Program-made: the position numbers and the translations under genes | Assembly (NCBI RefSeq): GCF_005860765.1 | Contig: NZ_VCEI01000021.1 | Span: forward strand, 930,001-994,000 | Reading direction: 5' to 3' | DNA from: Dyadobacter sediminis | GTDB taxonomy: Bacteria; Bacteroidota; Bacteroidia; Cytophagales; Spirosomataceae | Length of the DNA stretch: 64,000 nucleotides | Notes under the pieces: model-generated | Told to the model about the DNA's origin: nothing | Database searches by the model: none | The model's input: the letters and a program-made list of their open reading frames with translations, nothing else | Part shown: one piece after another, positions 17,783 to 26,876 of the stretch | How the letters are laid out: every line of letters begins with the position of its first letter | How positions within the stretch are numbered: the first letter of the stretch is position 1

Positions 17783-19150
17783 TTATTGGCCTCTTCCCAA
17801 AACCATAACCTGAACTGTACGGAATATCAAAAGAACGTCATCAAATACGCTGTAGGTTTTAAGATACTGAAGATCGTATTTCAAACGCTCCACATTTTTC
17901 GCAACAGTATCTGCATACCCTACATTGATTTGTCCGATGGATGTGATTCCAGGCTTAACCGTTAACAGACGCTGGAAATCATGCGGTGCTGCTTCCATCA
18001 GCATATCAACATCGTATTTGTATAACGGGCGAGGACCTACTACGGACATTTCACCTTTCAGTACATTGATGAACTGAGGTAATTCATCCAGACGAGATTT
18101 TCTTAAAATCCTGCCAATGGAAGTAATTCTTGGATCGTTATCACCTTGCGAATGCTGAAGACCCATTTTGTCGGCGTCTACATGCATACTTCTGAATTTG
18201 TAAATGTCAAACATTTCACCCCAGCGTCCGCAACGTCTTTGTTTAAAGAAAACTGGCCCCGGAGATGTAATTTTGATTGCTGCCCATACGGCGAAGAAAA
18301 CCGGAGCACCGAGAATCATTACAATAATGGAGAACACAAGGTCAAATGTACGTTTCAGCGTTTGTTCGTTGAAACTTGAAAATGGTTTGGTATTAACCTG
18401 AATGATAGGATACATGTCATGGTACTCAATGGTCGCCATGTTGGTCATGAATCCGCGGAAATCCGGAACAAGCCTGATCTGCGTTCTTTGACGTTCGCCC
18501 ATTCTGATTACTTCCTGAACCTGTTCATCGTTCATTTCCGAAAGGCAGCAATAAATGTAATCAAGCTTCTTTTCTTTCACCATCAGTTCCAGAGATGCCA
18601 CGCTGTTTTCTCTTCCGTCCAGTTCCATGATTCCGTAAAACCTGTAACCAAGTTCCTTGCGATTGCTGTAAAATTCACGGATCAAAGAAGCAAGATCGCC
18701 TTTTCCTACAATCGCATAACGGTTGTAATTGTAACCCGCCTGACGATACAACTTAAGGAATAAAATGGCTGCCGCTCTCGATGCCGTGGATGTTGCAATG
18801 AACAAACCGTATGTCATCAGAAACTGGTACCTGGAATATTCCTCACCTTGTTTGGTCAGATAAAGGAAAGCCATCATAACGGCGCAATGTACCGTAACCG
18901 CTTTCAGGAACTGACCAAGCTGTGTGTTGAAATGGTAGGAAAGCCGGGTAAAAATGTACGTTTTAAAAATATGGATCGTGAAAATCCAGACAAGGTTTGC
19001 GACAAGTAAAAGATTGATGTACTGATCCGTTATCAGTCCGGTGAAATTGTCGAACTTAAAAAGATAAGCAACAAAAAAACTGAAGTTCAATATTAAGACA
19101 TCTGTCCACAAATGTACCTTCGGGAGTATGCCGGAGTAGTGATTTTTCAT
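17783..19150 (-). CDS. Undecaprenyl-phosphate sugar phosphotransferase (EPS initiation)
   Basis: Initiates EPS repeat-unit assembly by moving a hexose-1-phosphate (glucose or galactose) to the lipid carrier at the inner membrane; resembles WcaJ. Four to five hydrophobic segments lie in the first 145 residues, followed by a CoA-binding-like domain (NRYAIVGKGDLA) and a last membrane segment near residues 278-295. The catalytic bacterial sugar transferase domain shows SPGPVFFKQRRCG, FDIYKFRSMHVDADK, RKSRLDELPQFINVLKGEMS and VVGPRP. Length of 455 residues is normal. It lies about 12 kb from the GT/polymerase block but in the same orientation. CGCTGAGTA sits about 10 bp upstream of the start. Confidence 0.93.
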   Translation of the reverse strand: MKNHYSGILPKVHLWTDVLILNFSFFVAYLFKFDNFTGLITDQYINLLLVANLVWIFTIHIFKTYIFTRLSYHFNTQLGQFLKAVTVHCAVMMAFLYLTKQGEEYSRYQFLMTYGLFIATSTASRAAAILFLKLYRQAGYNYNRYAIVGKGDLASLIREFYSNRKELGYRFYGIMELDGRENSVASLELMVKEKKLDYIYCCLSEMNDEQVQEVIRMGERQRTQIRLVPDFRGFMTNMATIEYHDMYPIIQVNTKPFSSFNEQTLKRTFDLVFSIIVMILGAPVFFAVWAAIKITSPGPVFFKQRRCGRWGEMFDIYKFRSMHVDADKMGLQHSQGDNDPRITSIGRILRKSRLDELPQFINVLKGEMSVVGPRPLYKYDVDMLMEAAPHDFQRLLTVKPGITSIGQINVGYADTVAKNVERLKYDLQYLKTYSVFDDVLLIFRTVQVMVLGRGQ

Positions 19151-19159
19151 AGTAAAATA

Positions 19160-19168
19160 CGCTGAGTA
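19160..19168 (+). promoter_or_regulatory. CGCTGAGTA motif upstream of the initiating transferase
   Basis: One mismatch from the recurring CGTTGAGTA motif. On the minus strand it is preceded by GTTATAATATA, a sequence also seen (as GTTATAATT) before the motif at 22259-22267. Confidence 0.25.
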
Positions 19169-19433
19169 TATATTATAACAAGTTTAAGTCTTTTCTTTTA
19201 TTAATCAAAATCTTCAATCGAGTAAACCATCATAATTCTTGGATAATCAATAACATATGTTTCTTAATTATTAATAAAATTATTTTCTTCTTCTTTTTAT
19301 ACAAATTCAGATCTAAACTGCTTCAAACTTGTAAATGTAACTTTTACAATATTCTAAAATTTTAAACCAAAGAATTCAATTAATTTAACGCTCACTATTT
19401 GCATGCCAGTTGTCGAACCTGCTTTCATTCACA

Positions 19434-20729
19434 TTATGAAAAAAAGTTTTCTTTTTCCGTTGTCTGCAAATCTTTCACCATGGTTTTAAAAGCATCATTA
19501 TATTGTACTTCTACACGGCTCAGCGTTTGTTTTACAGTTTGCTCGGCACTTTCATAATGATCGTAAACTTTCATTAACTGATCCGAAATCTGTTGTCCGT
19601 TGCTTTCCATGATCTCGAAAGTCCAGTCTTTCAATCCCAGGTCATAATACATCTGTCCTTTGATGGTATCTTCCGGCTGACGCAGGTAAAAAGCAGGTGT
19701 ATTATTTGCTATGGCAATAATCGGCGAATGACATTCCAGGCTGAGAACAGTATGTGCTTCCCTGTAGAGCGAAGCAGCTTCATCCGGCAGCCAGTAGCCA
19801 TGTTTTACAATAAAAGGCTTTACATCTTCCGGCAAAGGATTTACAAGCAGCTCATCTATGATATCTACCTGATACGTCATCTCCGGGCACACGACTATTT
19901 TGTTTCCGGTTTTACGTACCCATGTGATCATTGCTTCACGCACTTTTGAATGATCTTCTTCTTTGTATTTATCATTCAGCGCAATCGTCTCCTGAATTTT
20001 TTCCTGAGACCATCCTGCGTTTTTCGGCCTCATTTTATAATAGGGTGTAAGCCGCAGGCGCGGAATGACACAAATGAATTTGCGGGCTTCCAGTTTATTG
20101 TCTTTGATAAAACTGGCCGCCTTGTTATCATCATGAATCTCAAGGGCAAAAGTGGCATCCGGAGCAAATCGGATGAATTCTCCTGAAATCCCGTTTTCAT
20201 TCAAAACCTTTATGGAAGCTGTTTCCCGGGTAAAAATAAAAGATGCTTTTTGCAGCAAGGATTTCAGATCCGGCTTGATTTCCTGGATCGTTACCCCAAA
20301 AATTCCGAATGGTTTGTCGGTGTGTGCAGCCCAAGCCTGTAGGTAATTGGCTGCAACAACATACGGTCCTGAACCGTGAATAAAGAAATCTGCTTCCTGA
20401 AATGCTTCGCGAACCGACTCGCTTTGCGGTATAAGTTTATCGTTGACTTCGCCGTGAATTACTTTTACATCCGGATAATGCTTGCCGAGCATGGCTTCAA
20501 CCATTTCACTCCGGTTTCTTTTCCAGAGGATAATATTCACATGTGGAAGCCTTTTGCGAATAAGACCAATCAATCCCGGTGTATGGGCAATATCTCCGAT
20601 ATTTACATCCTGCCACCCGGAAACCAGCAATAAGGTCGGGTTTGTCTTTTTTGTCATCTTCACGATTGAAGTGGACAGTAAGGCACCCGTTAAAATACCA
20701 GCATGCTGGAGAAAATTTCTGCGATCCAT
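19434..20729 (-). CDS. Polysaccharide pyruvyl transferase-family protein with Tat-like signal
   Basis: 431 residues. The N-terminus MDRRNFLQHAGILTGALLS matches the twin-arginine pattern RRxFLx followed by a hydrophobic stretch, so it is predicted to be exported in folded form. The rest resembles the pyruvyl transferase family: GWQDVNIGDIAHTPGL near residue 38 (N-x-GD motif), DFFIHGSGPYVVAA, FTRETASIKVL, and LSLECHSPIIAIA, equivalent to the usual S-x-RLH-x-x-x-x-A motif but with CHS in place of RLH. A periplasmic location is odd for an enzyme needing phosphoenolpyruvate, so it may be a non-catalytic or differently acting relative. It sits between LytTR2 and the EPS-initiating transferase. Confidence 0.75.
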   Translation of the reverse strand: MDRRNFLQHAGILTGALLSTSIVKMTKKTNPTLLLVSGWQDVNIGDIAHTPGLIGLIRKRLPHVNIILWKRNRSEMVEAMLGKHYPDVKVIHGEVNDKLIPQSESVREAFQEADFFIHGSGPYVVAANYLQAWAAHTDKPFGIFGVTIQEIKPDLKSLLQKASFIFTRETASIKVLNENGISGEFIRFAPDATFALEIHDDNKAASFIKDNKLEARKFICVIPRLRLTPYYKMRPKNAGWSQEKIQETIALNDKYKEEDHSKVREAMITWVRKTGNKIVVCPEMTYQVDIIDELLVNPLPEDVKPFIVKHGYWLPDEAASLYREAHTVLSLECHSPIIAIANNTPAFYLRQPEDTIKGQMYYDLGLKDWTFEIMESNGQQISDQLMKVYDHYESAEQTVKQTLSRVEVQYNDAFKTMVKDLQTTEKENFFS

Positions 20730-21354
20730 ATTCTGTTTCTTTTAGAACAGTGTCATTCTTGTGGTTTACGTCAATTTTACCATGTCGGAAAATTAGTGAT
20801 AAAGATTGACTCGACCGGTTATCATATTGTTAATTCGGCCAGTTCAATCCAAATCCGACATGTCCTTTATTAATGGTGCAGATTCTGTTTTCATCGAGAG
20901 TATTACTATCCATGAACAACTTGAATCTTGCACATCGCCTGAAATGCATCAGAAAGATGCTTAGGCTTTTTTCTGTTAGTTAAATTAAAAAGTAAAGTTT
21001 TGTCTAACTGTTTTCTGTATACGTTACGAACTAGTTCTAATATGTTTTTTTAATCAAATTGATTGTCAGGTATTCAGCAATCGGGTGTTCACAAGTATTG
21101 TAATCCCTTTTTTGTATTTAAGCATGCCTGAGTATATCAACATATTCATGATTTACAAGCAAATTGCGTTAGAATTATTTTATTGTAAACTATAACTAAT
21201 TTAACATGAAAGAATTGGATAAATTCGATGATGTTAAAGCAGTCAAAGTTAGCGCAAAATTGGATTCTTACTAAATCAAATTTGCATAAATGCAAAAGTA
21301 AAACAAATGGTATTATTATAAGCCGGACAAATTGAGCCTTGAAACGGACAATGT
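20730..21354. other. Intergenic region between pyruvyl-transferase-like and LytTR genes
   Basis: 625 bp without a credible gene. TACTTTTG on the minus strand (21293-21300) fits the -7 consensus but is more than 560 bp from the downstream start and its nearest TTG is too far away. No strong terminator hairpin was found after the LytTR stop. Confidence 0.5.
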
Positions 21355-22149
21355 TTAATGCATAACGCTATATTCCGGTACTTTGTTCAATCCTTCCACC
21401 CATTTGAGAAACTCCGATGCATTGGCTTTGCTGATTATAACTGGTTCAGGAGTAGGAAATGAGGTGCCTACAAGCAATTTTCTGCCAAAATACTGCTGTA
21501 TGCTCGTTACCGATTTCCGATGAATAATAAACTGTCTGTTCGCCCTGAAAAAATCGTGCGGGTTCAGAGAATTTATTATACTATTCAATGTATCCCGGGT
21601 TTCGTACTGTGCATTTTGTGTGTGTACATTTACTTGGTAATTATTGTAATAAATGAAGTCAAGCTTATCCAGACTGATCGGAATGATTTTGTCCTGATAA
21701 TAAACAAGCAATGAACTTTTGTACTTGCTGACATTGGAAACAGCATGGTTAAAGTCCTGCGCTTGAGATACAGTCTGCTGGCCGAATAGTTGTCTGAACT
21801 GTGTGAATTTTCTAAAACTTTTCTGCAATCTGTCGCTGCTGAATGGCTTGACCAGATAATCAATTGCATTGTTTTCAAAAGCTTTAAACGCATGTTCCTG
21901 CGTATTGGAACAAAAAATGACAGGTGCGGCCACAGGAAGGCTGCCGAATAAATCAAATCCCGATCCGTCAGGTAATTGAATGTCACAAAAGATCAGTTGC
22001 GGTGATTTGTTGTTCATAATCCAGTTGCGGGCATCCTTGACCGAATTTACAACTCCGCAGATATTATAGTCAGGATTGGCCTGCTCTATCATCCGCTTCA
22101 ATGCATTGGCATCTTGCAGCTTACTTTCAATAATTAATACGTTCGTCAT
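21355..22149 (-). CDS. LytTR response regulator (second paralogue)
   Basis: 264-residue transcription regulator with a receiver (about 1-120) and a LytTR domain (about 155-257). The phosphoacceptor Asp56 is present in IFCDIQLPDG. However the acidic pocket near the N-terminus is weak (IIESKLQ instead of the IIEDE of the third paralogue), so magnesium binding may be affected. The lysine in IDYLVKPF is kept. The DNA-binding part carries DFFRANRQFIIHRKSV. It lies among EPS and lyase genes with no sensor kinase nearby. ATCGTTGAGTA is found 110 bp upstream, so autoregulation is possible. Confidence 0.9.
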   Translation of the reverse strand: MTNVLIIESKLQDANALKRMIEQANPDYNICGVVNSVKDARNWIMNNKSPQLIFCDIQLPDGSGFDLFGSLPVAAPVIFCSNTQEHAFKAFENNAIDYLVKPFSSDRLQKSFRKFTQFRQLFGQQTVSQAQDFNHAVSNVSKYKSSLLVYYQDKIIPISLDKLDFIYYNNYQVNVHTQNAQYETRDTLNSIINSLNPHDFFRANRQFIIHRKSVTSIQQYFGRKLLVGTSFPTPEPVIISKANASEFLKWVEGLNKVPEYSVMH

Positions 22150-22256
22150 AACAAGGAGGGTATTCTGCCAATAAAACCTGATTCTGCAATGTGACCCGTA
22201 TGCTTTTTAGCATGCTGAAAGCATTACATGGTCAGGTTTTATTAGAATTATTTAGG

Positions 22257-22265
22257 ATCGTTGAG
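22257..22265 (+). promoter_or_regulatory. CGTTGAGTA motif upstream of the second LytTR gene
   Basis: ATCGTTGAG extended to CGTTGAGTA (22259-22267), identical to 17748-17756 and 51877-51885. It lies 110 bp upstream of the LytTR start, in the same orientation as the other copies. Confidence 0.3.
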
Positions 22266-22503
22266 TAATTATAACTGGTAAAATTTTTTTTGTCAATCGC
22301 TCGTCTGATTGACAATACAAAGAAAGTTAATGCAGGCGGAATGTCTAAAATAATGGGGTACAACGGCTTTATTCTGGGGTATCAGGTACTTTCAGGCACA
22401 GCTGCGTAAAACGGAGACAAAATGCAGTTTGAAATTGATGTTGTGCCCTGTACAATTAATATGTATTTGCAACACTTTCAAATAGCCAAATCTAAATAGC
22501 GGG

Positions 22504-22555
22504 CAATAAAAAAAGCCATAAAGTACTTCTTCCCTGCAAAGAAGTACTTTATGGC
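22504..22555 (-). terminator. Strong terminator of the stand-alone companion gene
   Basis: A perfect 17-bp stem (22515-22531 and 22539-22555) with a 7-nt loop. On the minus strand it runs into seven T. It is located 40 bp after the stop codon at 22596. Confidence 0.9.
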
Positions 22556-22595
22556 CTTGACATGTAGCAACCCTGCCCGTTGCTAAATTGGTATT

Positions 22596-23186
22596 TTAGT
22601 TTGTATGCAACACTTTCAATGTCTGAGAAAAGTCCTCGCAGCTTACTTTTACAAGCAGGATGCCGGTCGATAGCTGCGGCACATCCAGCGTGTACGATTC
22701 GGTTGCCTGGTTTTTGGCAACCTGTTTCTTCACCAGCGAACGTCCCTGCAAATCGTAGATCTCGATCGTCGGATTGCTGTTCATCGGGCCTGTGATCTGC
22801 GTCATCACCTTTCCTGCACGTACCGGATTGCCCAGGATCACGGCTTCCCACTTGGCCTCCACTTCGCTTTCATTGACCTGAACGGCTGGCAGAAGAAACG
22901 ATCTGGATGTTTGCTGCTCGATGAAAACCGTCAGGTTTGTAACGCCGTCCTCGGCCGTGTAGCGGATCACACAAGGTTCCGCAGGGATCTGCAGTTTGCC
23001 GGTTTCGTTGCTGATTTCGACAATCTGTTTTTTGCCGTCTACAACGAAGGCGTACTTGCCGTCAGCCACGGGCATCTGGATGGTCAGAGGCTTTGTTTTG
23101 GTAAATAAAGGTGCACTGAAAGAGGAGGATAAAGAAGTAACGATCAGTAAAACAATGAAGAGGAGGTTTTTACGTGCAGTGTTCAT
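22596..23186 (-). CDS. T9SS-sorted small companion paralogue A (Sec signal)
   Basis: 196 residues from the ATG at 23186; the frame extends upstream only to a GTG. A Sec-type signal (MNTARKNLLFIVLLIV..SFSA) is followed by a short domain shared with the proteins at 23476-23835 and 28353-28958: KPLTIQMP, GKYAFVVDGKKQIVEI, CVIRYTAEDGVTNLTVFI. Then comes EAVILGNPVRAGKV and a type A T9SS sorting domain ending QTLKVLHTN, with the typical EIYDLQGRSLVKK and STGILLVKV strands. It should be moved across the outer membrane by T9SS. Function is not known. Unlike its two paralogues it does not directly follow a lyase-fusion gene and it has no Tat-like leader. Confidence 0.8.
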   Translation of the reverse strand: MNTARKNLLFIVLLIVTSLSSSFSAPLFTKTKPLTIQMPVADGKYAFVVDGKKQIVEISNETGKLQIPAEPCVIRYTAEDGVTNLTVFIEQQTSRSFLLPAVQVNESEVEAKWEAVILGNPVRAGKVMTQITGPMNSNPTIEIYDLQGRSLVKKQVAKNQATESYTLDVPQLSTGILLVKVSCEDFSQTLKVLHTN

Positions 23187-23393
23187 GTCAGTATTATTAG
23201 CAGGTGTTGTTTGATTTGATGATTCAAAATTAGGCACAAGCCCGACCTGAAAACATGACCTATATCATACTGAAAACTAATTTTTACTATGCTGTCGAAA
23301 TTATTCGTTAATTATGATTTTGTATAGAATTCAGTGTAAAAATAACCTTTTCAACCTACTGCAATTTGGTCTGTCGTATTCAAAATAGGACAT

Positions 23394-23432
23394 ATAAAAA
23401 AAACCTGTAAAAGCTTGACCAGCTTTTACAGG
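23394..23432 (-). terminator. Terminator of companion gene B
   Basis: Perfect 12-bp stem CCTGTAAAAGCT/AGCTTTTACAGG (23404-23415 and 23421-23432) with loop TGACC. On the minus strand eight T follow. Confidence 0.9.
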
Positions 23433-23475
23433 CATGATGCGGAATGGAATGTAAATCTTTTTACCCTATTTTAAA

Positions 23476-23835
23476 TTACAACTTGCCTTTCATTTCTGAG
23501 TAAGTTTCAGAAAATCCGGGCACCAGAAACAGCTGTTGCGTATCCTGATCAACATTAACAATCAGATTTGTTTCTCCGTCGGAAGCAAGGTATTTGATCT
23601 CGCATGAATATGCCGGTGTAAAAAGCTGGCCTTTTTCATCAACGATATCCACGATTTGCTTTTTGCCATCTACATAAAAAATGTATGTGCCCTGTCCGGA
23701 AGCCATTTGTACAGATAATGGCTTTGTATAGGAATCCAGGTCTGCTTCACCTGAATCCGGAAGTTTGAATCCTGCCAGAACGGTAGTAAGGCTTAAGGAA
23801 GCAAACTGAAGGAAATTTCTGCGTTTGATATCCAT
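23476..23835 (-). CDS. Companion paralogue B, Tat-like leader, no sorting domain
   Basis: 119 residues. The leader MDIKRRNFLQFASLSLTTV carries a twin-arginine-like KRRNFLQ motif. The body matches the common domain of paralogues A and C (KPLSVQMASGQGTYIFYVDG, KQIVDIVDEKGQLF, CEIKYLASDGETNLIVNV, then FLVPGF), but the protein stops about 15 residues later. The E-A-V-I-L-G-N-P segment and the T9SS sorting domain seen in A and C are absent, and only about 45 bp remain before the terminator, so the end is a real loss or an ancestral short form, not a nearby frameshift. Its start lies about 25 bp after the stop of the lyase-fusion gene, so the two are probably one operon. Confidence 0.75.
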   Translation of the reverse strand: MDIKRRNFLQFASLSLTTVLAGFKLPDSGEADLDSYTKPLSVQMASGQGTYIFYVDGKKQIVDIVDEKGQLFTPAYSCEIKYLASDGETNLIVNVDQDTQQLFLVPGFSETYSEMKGKL

Positions 23836-23859
23836 GGCTGTGCAGTTTTGATTGATGTG

Positions 23860-26094
23860 TTATACAATTAACAATGGATTGGTTATACGGGATTCCAGCG
23901 ATGAAGTATACTGGACTTCCATATTGGCATATTCAATAACTATTTTTCTGGGCATTGGTGACCGGTAAATGCCGAATTTCCAGTATGGTCCGGTTGCATC
24001 CGGATATCCGATCCCGATATTGGCAATGTTAAGCAGTTCCTTTCCATCTTTCCACCATTGCAGCTGGCCATTGGTAGGAGAGAAGCGAATACGCATGACA
24101 TTTTTATGCCAGATGCCACGTGTGAACTGTGCCGTTCCTCTCAATATGGATTTCGGACTTTTTTTATGCGGGTTTTCGGTTGTTGCGCAAGTGTATACAT
24201 TGGCAGTATCCAAACCATCAAGCCGGATACCAAGTACCGGTGGCGAGCTGATGTCTCCCGCATCTTCGCTCGCATGGAACTGGCCTATGTAACAGAAGTC
24301 GGACGCTGCCAGAACCAGCGGTTCTCCGGGTTCTATTTTAATGGCGAATGAAAGCCACACATCTCTGTCATAGGGCATTTGGTAATTTTTTAGATAAAAC
24401 TCTGAGCGCTCTCTGTACTGATTGGTATAATCACCCGTCCAGACTTCTCCTGCATTTACTTCAACGCGGTACACCGGTGAGGATTTGTTCACAGCTTTCT
24501 GAAGCGACCATTGCTTGTTGGGTGTCTGGGTATTGTACAGTTTATCAAACATCGTAAGCATGGATCCGCTTACCCCGACAGAAGCATATTGTTCAGGAAA
24601 CAACGTGTGTGCGGTTTCTTCATGGAATTCATTTATTTCACTGGATTCATAGAAGTGGATAACCTGAATCTCGTTTTCGGACGGTACTACTTCATAACTG
24701 GCAGTAACCTGTTTTATCCAGTCACCGCCGTTTTTTCTTTGTATAAAAATATCAAATAAATCGCCTGAACTTGGTTTGGAAAGAGTAACTACGTCTGCTT
24801 TGCGGGTAACAGGCGTTGCGCCTGTCCGGATATAGCTAGTTGCTTCATCGCTGTTTTCAAGCTGTACGCCCCATACCAGAATCCCGCTCGAACCATCTCC
24901 GGCATACGATTGTTTGCCGTTGCTTATTTCAGGACCGATTACCGTTGAAGTGGTGGATGAGGAAGCAATGAAAGTGGCGGAACATCTGAACCAGCCTTGT
25001 CCTACGTTCTCTATTACTGAGTTTATAAAAACACTGCTTTTGTTGCCAATGATTCCGTTAACAAGATCGAAGTGGATGGTAAGCCCGTTCACATTGAAAT
25101 AAGCCCATTTACGTTCTGCCGCTTTGAAATAGACGCTTAAAGTATAGGTTCTTCCGGCTGCGGTAACTAAAGTTGGATTCGGGACAATGTAGTGCGAACT
25201 GGTGGAAGTAGTTTCTCTTATCTTGTAGCCATTCGTTTCACCATCCGGTGATTTGGTGGTTGTTATTGCAATGGTTGCAGATTGTTTACGCCAGGCTGCA
25301 ACTTCCATCTGTTGAGAATAGGGCACCAGGTTTGTTCCGGCAGGTTCGATCAAAGCACCAACAAGTTTCGGACCAGACTCGGCAAGGCTGTAATTGAACC
25401 TGAGACCCATATAAGGAGCATCCAATGTAGGCGTATAAGCAGTCATGTCTCTTCCAGGCTCCATTTGGGCACCCCATGCATAAATGTATTTATCAGGACT
25501 CCCCGCATAGCCTACTGTATTGTTGTCATTCATCAGGTAAATATGAAAACCTGAAACAACACCGAGGTCGGGCATAGCCGTTATCTGAAGCCTCCACCAG
25601 CCGTTTCCGCTATCGACTGCCTTGTAATTAACCAAGTTGGAGCTTTTTGTTATAAAAACACCGGTTGCAAGGTTGAATTTGATCGTCGGATTGCCGCCTG
25701 TGTAAGTGGTGGCATTTGAAAAACTGAGCTGTACCCGGCTTCGGGTTCCTGCCTTAAGATAAACACTTACTGTGACAGGCTGGCCTTGCGGGACATTCAG
25801 GTTTCGTGAAATCCGGTGTTCTCCGGTTGCAGTAGTTTCTGCAATCTTGTTTGCCGTAGCAGTTCCATCAACTGCCATGACATCGCTGGTAACAGAAGGC
25901 GTCACCCGTACATTAATCCAGGGCGTTCTATTGCAATTCTGACTTTGTGCCAACCAGTTTATGCCGGATTGGGCAAAGTGCAAGTAACCGTCAGAGCCAT
26001 AATAGGAAGCTTCACTTTCTCTTTGAAATGAAATGTTGCTATTGAGTTTGGATGGCTCTTCTCTAAAATCGAAAATTTGAATAGGTGTTGACAT
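23860..26094 (-). CDS. Leaderless fusion: two phage-spike-like binding domains plus polysaccharide lyase (module 1)
   Basis: 744 residues from the ATG at 26094 (the frame reaches a TTG six bases earlier). There is no signal peptide: it opens MSTPIQIFDFREEPSK. Residues about 50-235 and 240-440 are two related domains with features seen in phage tail/head-spike binding domains: DGTATANKIAETTATGEH, SVYLKAGTRSRVQLSF, GNGWWRLQI, YIYAWGAQMEPGRDMTAYTPT, then GALIEPAGTNLVPYSQ, SPDGETNGYKIRE, GQGWFRCSATF and ILVWGVQLE. A linker leads to a lyase-like domain (about 525-744) with YRERSEFYL, CYIGQFHAS (Gln-x-His), VMRIRFSPTNGQLQWWKDG and PYWKFGIYRSP, as in heparinase-I-fold lyases. It is followed by companion B. 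Confidence 0.75.
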   Translation of the reverse strand: MSTPIQIFDFREEPSKLNSNISFQRESEASYYGSDGYLHFAQSGINWLAQSQNCNRTPWINVRVTPSVTSDVMAVDGTATANKIAETTATGEHRISRNLNVPQGQPVTVSVYLKAGTRSRVQLSFSNATTYTGGNPTIKFNLATGVFITKSSNLVNYKAVDSGNGWWRLQITAMPDLGVVSGFHIYLMNDNNTVGYAGSPDKYIYAWGAQMEPGRDMTAYTPTLDAPYMGLRFNYSLAESGPKLVGALIEPAGTNLVPYSQQMEVAAWRKQSATIAITTTKSPDGETNGYKIRETTSTSSHYIVPNPTLVTAAGRTYTLSVYFKAAERKWAYFNVNGLTIHFDLVNGIIGNKSSVFINSVIENVGQGWFRCSATFIASSSTTSTVIGPEISNGKQSYAGDGSSGILVWGVQLENSDEATSYIRTGATPVTRKADVVTLSKPSSGDLFDIFIQRKNGGDWIKQVTASYEVVPSENEIQVIHFYESSEINEFHEETAHTLFPEQYASVGVSGSMLTMFDKLYNTQTPNKQWSLQKAVNKSSPVYRVEVNAGEVWTGDYTNQYRERSEFYLKNYQMPYDRDVWLSFAIKIEPGEPLVLAASDFCYIGQFHASEDAGDISSPPVLGIRLDGLDTANVYTCATTENPHKKSPKSILRGTAQFTRGIWHKNVMRIRFSPTNGQLQWWKDGKELLNIANIGIGYPDATGPYWKFGIYRSPMPRKIVIEYANMEVQYTSSLESRITNPLLIV

Positions 26095-26876
26095 TTTCAA
26101 TACATTTAGGGAATAACTTTAAATAAATTCGAATAGGTATCGAAAAGAGCTTAGAGTAAATGACTTATGTAAATCTCTATAAATTGTTTGTAGTACAAAT
26201 TTGATAAATATTATACGTATTTATTTGGTATTAATTATTAATTAAAGCTATGTAACAAAATTTAATATTCAAAATAAATTTTACAAACTAGTATTACAAA
26301 AGGGCATTTAAATAAAGTCAGTATGGATTGATCTGATACGTTTTGTTCAAATAGTTTTTAACAAAAGAACTTGAATGCTTGCTCAGAACTAAGCCGTCCA
26401 AGCTGGAATTACTAAATAGCAGAATGAAGTATGTAAATGGATTAGAAAAGTAAATGGAAAGAAGTGCAAGAATTGAGATTGTAGTATTTATTTTATAATA
26501 ACGTGTTTTTGTTTGTAGCTTTCCTCACAAGGAGTTTGTAAGTCTAACCGCATTTTAATATCAGTGAGGAAGTATTCGGTTACTTTTGCATTGGAGTAAA
26601 GGCAAGGCTTTGGAAAATGCACACAATCCTGTATGAAGCAGTTTGCAATTTGTCAAGTGCACAGCTTTCCATAAAATTGAACTTTCTCCGTATTACGGAA
26701 ACATTAACTCTTTTGCGGACAACGACTATTCTTTGAAACGGCAATGTTAGGGACCGGATTTTTCAGTAACTTACAGATATGCTGTACATTGCCTGATGCA
26801 AGAAGAAAGTAGCGCCGTAATGAACCAGGCATCCGGACCTATGTTGGAAATCTTTATCAAACATCTTTAATCTTTC
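26095..26876. other. Long divergent intergenic region, no gene seen
   Basis: About 780 bp of AT-rich DNA between the divergent lyase-fusion and outer-membrane protein genes. TACTTTTG at 26581-26588 matches the plus-strand -7 consensus, but without a -33 element and about 290 bp from the next start. No hairpin, tandem repeat or credible ORF was found. Confidence 0.5.

Larger units (their letters stand above)
22150..22595. other. Intergenic region upstream of the second LytTR gene
   Basis: 446 bp with the CGTTGAGTA copy and the long terminator hairpin of the next gene; no ORF of note. TAGATTTG on the minus strand (22487-22494) fits the -7 consensus but is about 340 bp from the LytTR start and lacks a -33 partner. 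Confidence 0.5.

Noticed and set aside
23437-23476. Frameshift remnant of a T9SS sorting domain after companion B
   Set aside because: Only about 45 bp separate the stop from the terminator, too short for the missing domain of about 80 residues, so the domain is absent rather than out of frame.
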